In this document: positions 22,805 to 31,740 of the stretch, one piece after another | Layout: every line of letters starts with the position of its first letter | Position numbering within the stretch: the first letter of the stretch is position 1 | Assembly (NCBI GenBank): GCA_964453525.1 | Contig: CAYVOV010000021.1 | Location: forward strand, 1-64,000 | Length of the DNA stretch: 64,000 bases | From: CAYVOV01 sp964453525 | GTDB taxonomy: Bacteria > Chloroflexota > Dehalococcoidia > Dehalococcoidales > UBA2162 | Reading direction: 5' to 3' | Notes under the pieces: model-generated | The model's input: only the letters and a program-made list of their open reading frames with translations | What the model was told of the DNA's origin: nothing | The model's database searches: none | Translations under genes and position numbers: made by a program

Positions 22805-24787
22805 TTAAATTTTACAGGCTATCTCTGCACCCTCGTGCATTGCGGTGTAGACGTCTCTCACCTCGGCGCAGTCGCCTATTCTATAGACTTCAGGGATGAG
22901 CCCGCTCAATTCATCGCCGGGACGGGTCTCACTTTTAGCACCGGTAGCCAGAACCACGGTATCTGCCTTCAGGAAGTAGAATACGTAGTCCTTTGCCGGA
23001 GGTTCACCGCTGTCCCACCACAGGTTCACTCCATTCTCAGTTATGCTATCTACGACTGAGTCAGGGTAGAGCTTTACCTGGTATTTCACAAGTTTCTCCA
23101 GAAGAGAGAGCTTGAGATTATGGCCAACACCGCGTGCAATCTTACTCCTAGTCACAACCGATACGTTCCTGCCCTTCTCTGCCAGGTAAAGGGCAGTATC
23201 AAGCCCGACCAGGCGGCCGCCTATTACCACCACTTCCTGTCCGACCTTAGCCTTGCCCGTTAACACATCGGTAGCCAGAGCAACGTTATCGTTGTTAACG
23301 CCCGGTACATCCAGTGGAGCGGGTACAGCCCCGGTTGCCACCACAACCGCGTCCGGCTTCATCTCCTGGACCATGGAGGTGGTGATTTCCCGGTTCATAT
23401 TAACCTGTACGCCGGCGAGTTCCATCTGTCTGGTGAGATACCGGATTAGGCTGCCGGTGCCCGGTCGGTGGTTTGATAATATTCTCCACTGCCCGCCGAG
23501 TCTGTCACTCTTCTCGTAAAGGGAAGTCTGATGGCCTCTTTTTGCCAGTATCTGGGCGGCTTCCATACCGGCCGGACCGCCGCCGATTACTACCACCTTT
23601 TTCTTCTTTGCTGCCGGCTCTAACCGGTATTCCAGTTCTTTCCCCAGAGCCATATTTACTGTGCAGGTAGCATACGGCTCGATAGCCATACGGTGCTGGC
23701 AGTGTCCGCAGAAGATGCAGGGCTGAATCTCATTGATTCTGCCTTCTTTCGCCTTATTTGGCAGTTCCGGGTCGGCCATGAGAGCCCTTGCCATCTGAAT
23801 GAAATCCGCCGAGCCCTTCTCCAGAATGCGCTCACCGAGAAGAGCGTCAATCTTGCCCACGGTAATCACCGGTACCTCTACCGCCTTCTTTATCGTCTCG
23901 GCAAGTGGTACCAGGTCTCCAAAGCGCTGGTAAATCATTGGGAACTGCCGGTGATGAGTCTCGAAAGGTCCTGATGATACGTCCAGCGCATCCACTCCGG
24001 CAGTAACAAGCATCTTGGAGTGCTGCACAGCTTCGTCCAGGGTGATGCCGCCATTCAGAAAGTCATCACCGTTCATCCTGAATATAATCGGGTAATCAGG
24101 GCTGACTTCCTCCCGGACTCTCCTCGTTACCTGACAGGCAAACCGGCACCTGTTTTCCACGTTGCCACCGTAGTCGTCCGTTCTCTGATTCGTCCGTGGC
24201 GAAAGGAACTGGTGTATCAGATACCCGTGGCAGCCCTGTATCCGGACGGCATCGAATCCGGCTGCCTTACCCCGCCTTGCCGCCTGGCCGAAGGCTTCTA
24301 TTATTCCTTCAATCTCGCCGATAGTCAGCGTGTGGGTGATAAAGCCAGTCAGGGGGTCTCTCTTGCCGGTGGGAGCAACCACCCTCATCAGTTCGGGATA
24401 CTCAACCGGTGGTCTTTGTTGTACGGCACGGGCAATTACTGCTCCATGGTGAGTTATCTGGAAGGACACTTTTGTTCCGTGGGCATGTATGGCTTCGGTA
24501 AAGCGCTGCGCTCCGGAAATGTGCTCATCATCAACGATACTCAGTGACCCCGGCCCGAAGACAAGACCAGTTGAATAAGGCCGGCCCAACGCTGAAACGG
24601 TTAACTGAATAAGTCCTACACCTCCCTTAGCCCTGGCTTCGTAAAATGCCAGTAGTCTATCGGTAAGGTACCCGCCGGGCTTGGTGGCAAAGGTAAAACC
24701 GCGGCCAAGCGGTCCGAATATAATCCTGTTCTTTATCTCCATTGAGCCTATCTTACCGGGCTCAAACAGTTTGACAAGCTTTTTCAT
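22805..24787 (-). CDS. NADH:flavin oxidoreductase, 2,4-dienoyl-CoA reductase/BaiH-like
   Basis: A 660-residue three-part enzyme. Residues 1-370 are an old-yellow-enzyme TIM barrel binding FMN (NRIIFGPLGRG, HGYLIHQFLSP). A cysteine cluster CIFCGHC...C near 350-375 holds a [4Fe-4S] centre. From about 390 an FAD/NAD(P) domain starts with VVVIGGGPAGMEAAQILA and has the second Rossmann motif VVIGGRLVGLDTALYLA. Such enzymes reduce conjugated double bonds in enoyl-CoAs, bile acids or similar enones. The start has AAAGGAGAAT upstream. About 120 bases further up on the same strand lies a large structured RNA element that could be part of its leader. Confidence 0.9.
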   Translation of the reverse strand: MKKLVKLFEPGKIGSMEIKNRIIFGPLGRGFTFATKPGGYLTDRLLAFYEARAKGGVGLIQLTVSALGRPYSTGLVFGPGSLSIVDDEHISGAQRFTEAIHAHGTKVSFQITHHGAVIARAVQQRPPVEYPELMRVVAPTGKRDPLTGFITHTLTIGEIEGIIEAFGQAARRGKAAGFDAVRIQGCHGYLIHQFLSPRTNQRTDDYGGNVENRCRFACQVTRRVREEVSPDYPIIFRMNGDDFLNGGITLDEAVQHSKMLVTAGVDALDVSSGPFETHHRQFPMIYQRFGDLVPLAETIKKAVEVPVITVGKIDALLGERILEKGSADFIQMARALMADPELPNKAKEGRINEIQPCIFCGHCQHRMAIEPYATCTVNMALGKELEYRLEPAAKKKKVVVIGGGPAGMEAAQILAKRGHQTSLYEKSDRLGGQWRILSNHRPGTGSLIRYLTRQMELAGVQVNMNREITTSMVQEMKPDAVVVATGAVPAPLDVPGVNNDNVALATDVLTGKAKVGQEVVVIGGRLVGLDTALYLAEKGRNVSVVTRSKIARGVGHNLKLSLLEKLVKYQVKLYPDSVVDSITENGVNLWWDSGEPPAKDYVFYFLKADTVVLATGAKSETRPGDELSGLIPEVYRIGDCAEVRDVYTAMHEGAEIACKI

Positions 24788-24907
24788 AATTATTCTCCTT
24801 TACCTTCGTCATTAAGTCCTTCGATTTCGAAGAAAAGGTAGCAGGTCTTTTTAATTATGCGATTTTGGAGAAGCGGCAGGGTTTGGAGGGTAATGTCTGT
24901 TTTAGAA

Positions 24908-25042
24908 GGTTAGTTTTGCTTCAGCTTGAGCCTGAACAGGCGTCCCTGGAGGGATTCAAACCCCCGCCCCGCTGCTTGGAAGGCAGTCCGGTCAATTTTG
25001 GCCCTTTCAGGCTCGATTTGAGATTGGAGCCCAAAGCTAACC
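24908..25042 (-). ncRNA. Structured RNA element containing a tRNA-Gly(UCC)-like 3' half; unknown class
   Basis: On the minus strand the outer arms GGTTAGCTTTG and CAAAACTAACC (25042-25032, 24918-24908) pair with one G-A or wobble exception. An inner perfect nine-base stem GAGCCTGAA/TTCAGGCTC lies at 25014-25006 and 24936-24928. Inside are a hairpin CTGC-CTTCCAA-GCAG (24986-24972), exactly a tRNA-Gly anticodon arm with UCC, a T-arm-like GGGGG-TTTGAAT-CCCTC (24965-24949), and a small CAGG-GACG-CCTG hairpin. No matching tRNA D arm or acceptor strand is found, so it is not an ordinary tRNA. It could be a tRNA pseudogene captured in an inverted repeat, or a riboswitch-like leader of the reductase at 24787. 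Confidence 0.4.
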
Positions 25043-25212
25043 ATATATTATTGCATTAAATAACAAATATCTGCAAATATGTGATGTCAGTGTGATATGG
25101 CTGTGATATATCACTCAAAAGGGTAAATGCGAAAGTAGATGAAAGCTGGAAAAGCTCTGGTCATATCCTCCGTATATTAAAAAGGAGTATCGATACACCT
25201 GCTAGAGCTATT

Positions 25213-25454
25213 GGTACTATTCGGTTTTGGTTGGTATAAATTTGTCACCCCCTTTATCCCCCTCAAACAGTACCCGTTTATTGTCGATATTATATTATTG
25301 TTTGAGGGGGAAGGAGTTTGAGAGAGGAGGCTCTGCCCCCTCTCTATATTTCTCCCCTCTCCGGCCTTAAATGCTTTTCAACAATTCTCAATGGTTCAGG
25401 CCGGAGAGGGGCAAGGGGTGAGGTAAAGAAAGACAACCAGATGCAAAGAGAACC
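25213..25454. repeat. MITE-like element, reference copy, with 8-bp target-site duplication
   Basis: The element begins GGTACTATTCGGTTTTGGTT and ends with imperfectly complementary CAACCAGATGCAAAGAGAACC. It is flanked on both sides by GAGCTATT (25205-25212 and 25455-25462), a perfect 8-bp direct repeat. Two internal hairpins occur: CCCCTCAAACA with TGTTTGAGGGG-type arms, and CCTCTCCGGCC with GGCCGGAGAGG. No ORF is present, so it would be mobilised in trans. It lies in the long gap 25043-25779, which otherwise shows only the CBS-gene promoter. Confidence 0.85.
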
Positions 25455-25679
25455 GAGCTATTTGTTGATTATATAAGGACTATATTATTATATATTTGGG
25501 AAACGATTTTCCACTGTTAACTACACATAAGCAGTCCAGTTTCAATGTGTCACTCGTTCTTGCTGAGAGCCCGGCACCGCAGCGTTAATCCTTATCCCTG
25601 AATATTGTCACTTTATCGTATTTTGTTGCACAATTCATCCTTACATTTGTGAGTTGTAGCGATTCACCTGACCATTGCA

Positions 25680-25727
25680 CATGTAAATTGACAGTCATAT
25701 AGCATTGACGTACACTATTTTTACATG
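25680..25727 (+). promoter_or_regulatory. Promoter of the CBS gene bracketed by a perfect inverted repeat
   Basis: TTGACA (25688-25693), 17 bases, TACACT (25711-25716) is a good sigma-70 promoter 60 bases upstream of the ATG. CATGTAAA (25680-25687) abuts the -35, and its exact complement TTTACATG (25720-25727) covers the expected start point. The two half-sites, 40 bases apart, could bind a repressor that loops or blocks the promoter. Confidence 0.5.
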
Positions 25728-25779
25728 AAAACTGAAGAAGTAATATTGATATCGTACTTAGTATGACAGGTGGAATATA

Positions 25780-26226
25780 ATGAAGATAAGAGATTATTTA
25801 AAAATCAAAGGTCGCCAGGCAATCACTATTGGACCAAATGAAACTGTTAAAGCAGCTATCAAGAAACTGGTAGATAATAAAATAGGCGCAATGCCGGTAT
25901 GCAATAGTGAGGGCGAGCTTGTAGGAATCATTTCCGAAAGAGACTTACTCGAAGAATGTCTTACTCGAAGCAACGCTATTAGCTCCACCAGGATACAGGA
26001 AGTAATGACTAAGTATGTGGCAGTGGCAACTCCTGACGAAACTCTGGATTATGCTACCAGTGTAATGAAGCAGAAGGGTGTGAGGCATTTGCCTGTCGTG
26101 GTTAATTCAAAAGTTGAGGGCATGATTTCAATGAGGGACATAGTGAACGCGCGATTGCAGGAAATCGAGGCAGAGATCCGTTATGACGGTCTATTACATC
26201 ATCACACCCGCCGGAGTCTATTGTAG
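25780..26226 (+). CDS. Two-CBS-domain protein
   Basis: A 148-residue stand-alone protein with tandem CBS domains: residues about 10-60 (AAIKKLVDNKIGAMPVCNSEGELVGIISERDL) and 75-130 (ATPDETLDYATSVMKQKGVRHLPVV, MISMRDIV). Such Bateman modules bind adenine nucleotides and act as cytoplasmic energy or redox sensors on partner proteins. No partner is fused or obviously adjacent. The AGGTGG ribosome site lies just upstream, behind a promoter with its own inverted repeat. Confidence 0.9.
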   Translation: MKIRDYLKIKGRQAITIGPNETVKAAIKKLVDNKIGAMPVCNSEGELVGIISERDLLEECLTRSNAISSTRIQEVMTKYVAVATPDETLDYATSVMKQKGVRHLPVVVNSKVEGMISMRDIVNARLQEIEAEIRYDGLLHHHTRRSLL

Positions 26227-26375
26227 TACGTAGCTGCATGCTTCAGGCATAAATCTCAGTATTCAACAGACTTTTGGGATATATGTTTATCGATATTTCC
26301 GGAAAACGGCGATACCGTCCTGGGGACTATCACTGGACGAAGATACTATGCCACGGCAAACAGAGTTTCAGTACT

Positions 26376-26867
26376 TCACCGCTTTCCAAGAGCGTCCAGA
26401 GCTTTTCCCGCAATCAGTGGTACTTCATAATACGGAGTCGTATCTTCTAGCGAGTTCATAATCGGTCGCAGGATTTCGTCTAAATCCCCTCTATCCATAT
26501 CATGAAGCACGTGGTGAGCACCGTGGCGCAGTGGCATCGATTTATTGCCGTGGTCTGCTAACGCTGCCAGTAAAAGCTCCAGTGAGTCCCGCCCAATCTT
26601 AATCAATGCTTCAGCGGCCAGCCAGCGTACGTCGAACTCATTGTCTTCCAGAGCGTCAACCAGTGCCTTGACCGCAGCCTTGTCACCAATCTGACCGAGA
26701 GCCTTGGCTGCTTCCCAGCGAACCCAGTGGTTTTTATTGGACAGCGCCTGAACCAGCGGCTCCACCGCTACGCTTCCCATATTTACCAGATTACGGCGGG
26801 CGGTCTGGCATTTTATCACATCATCGCAGGTTAAATCGGCAATTAAAGAATTAATATCATCTTCCAC
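26376..26867 (-). CDS. HEAT-repeat protein (PBS-lyase HEAT type)
   Basis: A 163-residue protein of about four to five HEAT repeats, for example HWVRWEAAKALGQIGDKAAVKALVDAL and DVRWLAAEALIKIG. No catalytic residues are visible. The repeats form a curved helical scaffold usually used for protein-protein contact. It is a single gene, convergent with the CBS protein. The partner is unknown. Confidence 0.88.
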   Translation of the reverse strand: MEDDINSLIADLTCDDVIKCQTARRNLVNMGSVAVEPLVQALSNKNHWVRWEAAKALGQIGDKAAVKALVDALEDNEFDVRWLAAEALIKIGRDSLELLLAALADHGNKSMPLRHGAHHVLHDMDRGDLDEILRPIMNSLEDTTPYYEVPLIAGKALDALGKR

Positions 26868-27005
26868 AGTAAACCATTATATTTAAAATACTCTGTTGAA
26901 TCAACTCGCTGTTTCGGGAAATACAGTGACAAATAACTGTGGGGACATTGAAAAATATAATTACTAAAAAGGTGTATAAACAAGGTACAGAATCCCACAA
27001 TCGTT

Positions 27006-27039
27006 AATATGGCTGATTTTTTCCCACATCAGCCGTATT
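27006..27039. other. Strong intergenic stem-loop
   Basis: AATATGGCTGAT (27006-27017) pairs with ATCAGCCGTATT (27028-27039) over 12 positions with one G-U, with a pyrimidine-rich loop. No long T run follows on either strand, so it is not a classical terminator. It lies in the 404-base gap between the HEAT gene and the permease. The rest of that gap holds the promoter at 27171. Confidence 0.4.
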
Positions 27040-27170
27040 GATTTGTAAAAACGCCCGATACTTGCCACTACCGGCGACTTACGAACAGTTCGTTCAAACA
27101 TACTATCGGACACATTTAGCTCCTATATCGTTTGCTTGCGCCATATAAACTGGCTTTATTACCCGGTATT

Positions 27171-27213
27171 TTGATTTGTCTGTTTTCTGTGTCTATAATG
27201 AGCCATTATAGAC
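27171..27213 (+). promoter_or_regulatory. Promoter of the permease gene with a palindrome over the -10 box
   Basis: TTGATT (27171-27176), 17 bases, then a perfect TATAAT (27194-27199). The -10 is embedded in GTCTATAATG-AGC-CATTATAGAC (27191-27213), an exact 10-bp inverted repeat. Bound protein would cover the -10 and start point. Transcription would begin near 27206, about 65 bases before the ATG. Confidence 0.55.
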
Positions 27214-27271
27214 ATCATTAAGGTATCCAGCAAAATGACTATTCCTGTGCCGTTTAGTGGAAGGACCCGAT

Positions 27272-28594
27272 ATGAGTATTAGTCCGCTCAAAGGAAAGGC
27301 CATAGGCTTCTGGTCAACCGTAGCCATCGGTATCGGTGGTATGGTCGGTGGCGGGATATTCGCTGTTCTTGGTCTGGCCGTACAGATGGCTGGTGGTGGC
27401 ACCCCGCTGGCTTTTCTCATTTCCGGAGTGGTGGCTCTTTTAACTGCATATTCTTACTCAAAACTATCAATTACTTATCCAACTCGCGGTGGCACGGTTG
27501 AGTTTTTGAATCAAGCCTTCGGAGAAGGAATATTTACCGGTGGATTGAATATCCTTCTCTGGTTGAGTTATGTCGCAATGCTTTCGCTTTATGCATATGC
27601 CTTCGGCAGCTACGGAGCCAGCTTTTTCCCTGATGCGATGCAGACTGTCTGGAAACACATTTTTATCAGCGGCGCTATCGTTCTTTTTACCTGCCTGAAT
27701 ATTCTGGGAGCCAAAGCCGTCGGCAAGTCCGAAGATTTCATCGTAATTCTTAAAATAATCATATTACTTCTTTTCCTGGGGGCAGGCATGCGGACGGTCA
27801 ATACCAATCAACTGCTACCGTCAACATGGAGTAGTCCACTTCACCTGGTGGCCGGCGGCATGGTTATTTTCCTGGCATATGAAGGCTTCGAACTTATAGC
27901 CAATACGGCGGAGAGTGTTAAACAGCCGCGAAAAAACCTGCCCCGTGCCTATTTTACGGCTGTCGTCTTTGTTATTGCGCTTTATGTTCTTGTTTCCACG
28001 GTAACGGTGGGGAATCTGCCAGTGGACAAGATAATAGCGGCCAAAGACTATGCCCTGGCAGAAGCTGCCCGGCCATTTCTGGGAACCGCAGGATTTAGCT
28101 TGATTGCAGTGGCGGCATTACTATCCACAGGTTCGGCAATTAATGCCACACTCTACGGAACAGCACGTGTCAGTTATGTGATTGCCAAAGAAGGAGAGTT
28201 ACCCAGCCAGCTTGACCACATGGTCTGGAGGCGTCCTATCGAAGGATTACTTATAACCTCAGGATTGACTTTGCTAATTGCGAATCTGTTTGACCTGACA
28301 AGTATTTCCATCATAGGGAGTTCCGGCTTCCTTCTCATATTTGCGGCGGTTAATTTCGCTAATGCCCGGCTGGCACCGGATACTGGCTCTAAGAGGTGGC
28401 TATCAATAATAGGGAGCATACTCTGTTTACTGGCACTGGCAGCGTTAATCATTCAAAGAGTTATGACATCACCAAAGGAACTGTGGGTACTGCTGGTAAT
28501 GGTCGGTCTAGCCTTCTTTACCGAGGTCATTTACCGGGCGAGGACCGGCAGGGTCATTAAATCCTCTTATAAAAGAACATCCAGGAAAAGTTAA
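27272..28594 (+). CDS. APC-family amino acid/amine permease
   Basis: A 440-residue integral membrane protein with about twelve transmembrane helices. The first carries the APC signature GIGGMVGGGIFAVLGLAV, which unwinds to bind the substrate amino group. FLAYEGFELIANTAESVKQPRKNLPRA near the middle is the usual helix 6 to loop region. It would import or exchange an amino acid or polyamine. A GTG five codons upstream is in frame, but AAGGA seven bases before ATG 27272 decides the start. The gene stands alone behind a palindrome-overlapped promoter, suggesting tight regulation. Confidence 0.9.
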   Translation: MSISPLKGKAIGFWSTVAIGIGGMVGGGIFAVLGLAVQMAGGGTPLAFLISGVVALLTAYSYSKLSITYPTRGGTVEFLNQAFGEGIFTGGLNILLWLSYVAMLSLYAYAFGSYGASFFPDAMQTVWKHIFISGAIVLFTCLNILGAKAVGKSEDFIVILKIIILLLFLGAGMRTVNTNQLLPSTWSSPLHLVAGGMVIFLAYEGFELIANTAESVKQPRKNLPRAYFTAVVFVIALYVLVSTVTVGNLPVDKIIAAKDYALAEAARPFLGTAGFSLIAVAALLSTGSAINATLYGTARVSYVIAKEGELPSQLDHMVWRRPIEGLLITSGLTLLIANLFDLTSISIIGSSGFLLIFAAVNFANARLAPDTGSKRWLSIIGSILCLLALAALIIQRVMTSPKELWVLLVMVGLAFFTEVIYRARTGRVIKSSYKRTSRKS

Positions 28595-28915
28595 CCCTTG
28601 ATAGACATAGTAATTTCCAGAGGCAAGCCGACTGAAGAAGACTTCTCACTAACGGTAATATGAAAACCGGCTTCAATCAAAGAGCCGGCAGCATATATGA
28701 GACGGCAGTCCAGATATTTAGGCTACTACTGGTACATCCACCAGTATGACCCAGAGTCATCATTATTTTATTAATTTATACAAAAGTGATTTAATGGATG
28801 GTGGCTGTGGAAAAAGTCACTGGCCTACCAGTCTTCTTATTAGGCTGATATTATTACAGGGACCTGAGGGGAAAATAGCGGGGAAACCAGTCCTGAAAAT
28901 GAGGCATCCAGGGTA
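28595..28915. other. Intergenic gap with a short unexplained minus-strand open frame
   Basis: No RNA gene or clear promoter was found. On the minus strand 28722-28591 is an open frame of 43 codons (ending ...LEITMSIKG then TAA, which overlaps the permease stop) with no start codon. It reads like coding sequence and could be the end of a decayed gene. Nothing else supports it. Confidence 0.2.
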
Positions 28916-31378
28916 ATGGAAGAAGCATTCAAAGACCTGCCTGTCACCGAATTAATAAAGCGTCTTGACACTTCCACTAATGGTTTGAGTCACGGAGAGG
29001 TACCGGAACGCCTGGAAAAATATGGTTTCAATGAAATTGAGGAAAAACGGGTCAATCCCTTCCTGAAATTTCTGTCTTACTTCTGGGGCCCAATCCCTAT
29101 CATGATAATTATAGCGGCCATTCTGTCGGCCGTACTGCACCACTGGCCTGACTTCGGTGTTATTTTGGCATTACTATTTATGAATGCGCTCGTTGGCTTC
29201 CGAGAAGAATATCAGGCCGATAGTGCTATTGCTGCTCTAAAGAAGGAGCTGGCATTAATGGCGAGAGTAAAGCGAGAGGGAGAGTGGCAAGGCATCCCCG
29301 CCCGTGAACTGGTGCCCGGTGACCTGATACGCCTGCGCATTGGCGACATTGTTCCCGCAGATGCAAAGCTACTTGATGGCGACCCGGTGCAGGTAGACCA
29401 ATCAGCCCTGACCGGCGAGTCTCTCCCTGTTGAACATAAGTCCGGGGATGCCGTTTTTTCCGGTTCTGTTCTGAAGCAGGGAGAAATCGATGCCATAGTG
29501 TATGCCACAGGTAAAAGTACTTACTACGGAAAGACCGCTGAGCTGGTCAAATCGGCAGAGAGTCGAAGCCATCTTCAGCGCGCTGTCTTCAAGATTGCCG
29601 ATTATCTGCTGATTATTGCTGCGGTTTTAGCTGTAGTAATTATAGGAGTGGCCATTTCAAGACATGACCGGCTGATGGGCGTTGTGCAATTCGTGCTTGT
29701 CCTGACTATAGCTGCTGTCCCGGTAGCTATGCCGGCAGTTTTATCGGTGACGTTGGCTTTGGGTTCGAGAATACTGGCGGCAAAGCAGGCTATAGTAACC
29801 AAACTCACTGCTATTGAGGAATTAGCTGGTATTGATATTCTCTGTTCGGACAAGACCGGCACTCTTACTCAGAATAAACTGACTCCGGGAGAACCATTCA
29901 CACTGGATGGTGTCAAGTCTGAAGAAGTGATTCTGGCCGGAGCGCTGGCTTCACGCGCTGAAGACCAGGATCCGATTGACATTGCGGTGCTGAGCGGGAA
30001 CAAGGACACAGATTTGCTAAAGTCATATCAAATAATCCGTTTCCAGCCGTTTGACCCGGTTCATAAACGTACCGAATCCGAAGTAAAAGGGCCGGATGGG
30101 AAGGCTTTCAAAGTCACAAAGGGTGCACCTCAGGTTATTCTAGTGCTCGACCCTGGCTCAGAAGAGATAAAAGACGAAGTTGACCGGACGGTCGATGAAT
30201 TTGCATCACGGGGATTTCGTTCTTTGGGTGTCGCACGTACCGATAGTGAGGGCAAGTGGCGGTTTATAGGTATTATTCCTCTCTTCGACCCGTTACGCGA
30301 AGATTCGAAAACTACCATTGACACCGCTCGTAACATGGGGCTGAAAGTGAAAATGCTTACTGGCGACCAGGTAGCCATTGCCAGAGAAATTGGAAAGCAG
30401 CTGGAGCTGGGCACAGATATTATTGATGCCAGCATCTTTGACGAAACCAAGGCCCATGAGGCCGGGAAGCTGGCGGATGACATCGAGCAGGCTGATGGTG
30501 TTGCTCAGGTATTCCCGGAGCACAAGTACCACATTATTGACGTGCTGCAGCAACGGGGACACATCGTAGGTATGACCGGTGATGGGGTAAATGATGCTCC
30601 TGCCCTCAAGAAGGCCGATGCCGGTATTGCCGTAACCGGGGCTACTGATGCCGCTCGGGCCGCCGCCAGCATCGTGCTTCTGACTCCAGGTCTTTCCGTT
30701 ATTATCGATGCCATCAGGGAAAGTCGCAAGATTTTTCGTCGGATGACAAACTACGCCATCTATCGTATCGCGGAGACTATCCGGGCGTTATTGTTTCTAA
30801 CTCTGGCTATACTGGCTTTTAATACCTACCCGATAACGGCTATTATGATAGTTCTGCTGGCTATACTTAATGATGGGGCTATCTTATCAATTGCTTATGA
30901 TAACGTCCGCTACTCTGACCAGCCTGAGAGATGGGACATCCGTTCAGTGCTGGGGGTTGCTACTGCCCTGGGGATTATCGGGGTAATTGCTTCGTTCGGT
31001 TTACTATATCTTGGGGAAAATGTATTTAATTTGAGCCAGGACACAATCCAAACGCTAATGTATCTAAAGCTGTCAGTCGCCGGGCATTTGACGGTCTTTG
31101 TCGCTCGAACTCGCGGTCCTTTCTGGTCTATAAAACCATCACGTATTTTATTGGGGGCTGTAATCGGCACTCAGATAGTAGCCACACTTATTGCCGTCTA
31201 TGGATTTTTAATGACACCGCTTGGCTGGAAATGGGCTGGATTTGTCTGGGCCTATTCTCTTAGCTGGTTCCTGGTAAATGATATTGTAAAACTGGTTGCA
31301 TACAAAATCTTCGGCAAAGAACATTCGGGCTTGTTTGGTAGACATGTCAGGAACGATGGTCAAATATCGGCGCTCTAA
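28916..31378 (+). CDS. P-type ATPase, P3A (proton-pump-like) subfamily
   Basis: An 820-residue ion pump. It has an N-terminal cation-ATPase domain and the actuator loop TGES. The phosphorylation site is CSDKTGTLTQNKL with Asp312, followed by the nucleotide-binding KGAPQVI and the hinge MLTGDQVAIAREIG and MTGDGVNDAPALKKADAGIAV. Ten transmembrane helices are expected. Overall length and the short N-domain fit plasma-membrane H+-ATPase-like P3A pumps, which also occur in bacteria and archaea; a Ca2+ pump is the alternative. No strong ribosome site precedes the ATG. The gene is monocistronic. Confidence 0.9.
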   Translation: MEEAFKDLPVTELIKRLDTSTNGLSHGEVPERLEKYGFNEIEEKRVNPFLKFLSYFWGPIPIMIIIAAILSAVLHHWPDFGVILALLFMNALVGFREEYQADSAIAALKKELALMARVKREGEWQGIPARELVPGDLIRLRIGDIVPADAKLLDGDPVQVDQSALTGESLPVEHKSGDAVFSGSVLKQGEIDAIVYATGKSTYYGKTAELVKSAESRSHLQRAVFKIADYLLIIAAVLAVVIIGVAISRHDRLMGVVQFVLVLTIAAVPVAMPAVLSVTLALGSRILAAKQAIVTKLTAIEELAGIDILCSDKTGTLTQNKLTPGEPFTLDGVKSEEVILAGALASRAEDQDPIDIAVLSGNKDTDLLKSYQIIRFQPFDPVHKRTESEVKGPDGKAFKVTKGAPQVILVLDPGSEEIKDEVDRTVDEFASRGFRSLGVARTDSEGKWRFIGIIPLFDPLREDSKTTIDTARNMGLKVKMLTGDQVAIAREIGKQLELGTDIIDASIFDETKAHEAGKLADDIEQADGVAQVFPEHKYHIIDVLQQRGHIVGMTGDGVNDAPALKKADAGIAVTGATDAARAAASIVLLTPGLSVIIDAIRESRKIFRRMTNYAIYRIAETIRALLFLTLAILAFNTYPITAIMIVLLAILNDGAILSIAYDNVRYSDQPERWDIRSVLGVATALGIIGVIASFGLLYLGENVFNLSQDTIQTLMYLKLSVAGHLTVFVARTRGPFWSIKPSRILLGAVIGTQIVATLIAVYGFLMTPLGWKWAGFVWAYSLSWFLVNDIVKLVAYKIFGKEHSGLFGRHVRNDGQISAL

Positions 31379-31513
31379 CTTAAAAAGTTAGGCTTTACAA
31401 GTCTAATTCTGTCCATTGGTGAGAACTTTCTATGTTGAACTGTAACATGGGCTGAAGCTAGGGTTACGTGCTGCCTTGCCTTTGTAATTTAATACACAGG
31501 GATTATCACCACT

Positions 31514-31658
31514 GGTACTATTCGGTTTTGGTTGGTATAAATTTGTCACCCCCTTTATCCCCCTCCGGCCTTAAATGCTTTTCAACAGTTTTCAATGGTT
31601 CAGGTCAGAGAGGGGCAGGGGGTGAGGTAAAGAAAAACAACCAAATGCAAACAGAACC
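31514..31658. repeat. MITE-like element, internal-deletion derivative
   Basis: The first 52 bases are identical to those of the 25213 copy. The remaining part matches its right third with few substitutions, while about 98 internal bases are missing between CCCTC-type short repeats. One hairpin (CGGCCTTAAATG...GGTCAGAGAGGGG) remains. No clear target duplication flanks it. It occupies much of the gap 31379-31740, in which I see nothing else. Confidence 0.85.
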
Positions 31659-31740
31659 ATGAAATACTGTTATTGCATTTTTAAAGTCGATTATTTATCA
31701 TAGTCCAAAATTCCAGGACAGGAAAAAGGAGGGCCAAGAA

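Noticed and set aside
24928..25014. Ordinary tRNA-Gly gene
   Set aside because: The anticodon and T arms fit, but the D arm and a 5' acceptor strand complementary to CAGGGAC are missing and the T loop has T where C56 is expected.
24865..25059. Plus-strand open frame through the structured RNA region
   Set aside because: Its whole length is explained by the nested inverted repeats; no start signal.
28591..28722. Minus-strand 43-codon frame after the permease
   Set aside because: Reads like coding sequence but has no start codon or ribosome site and overlaps the permease stop; kept only as a note in the gap entry.
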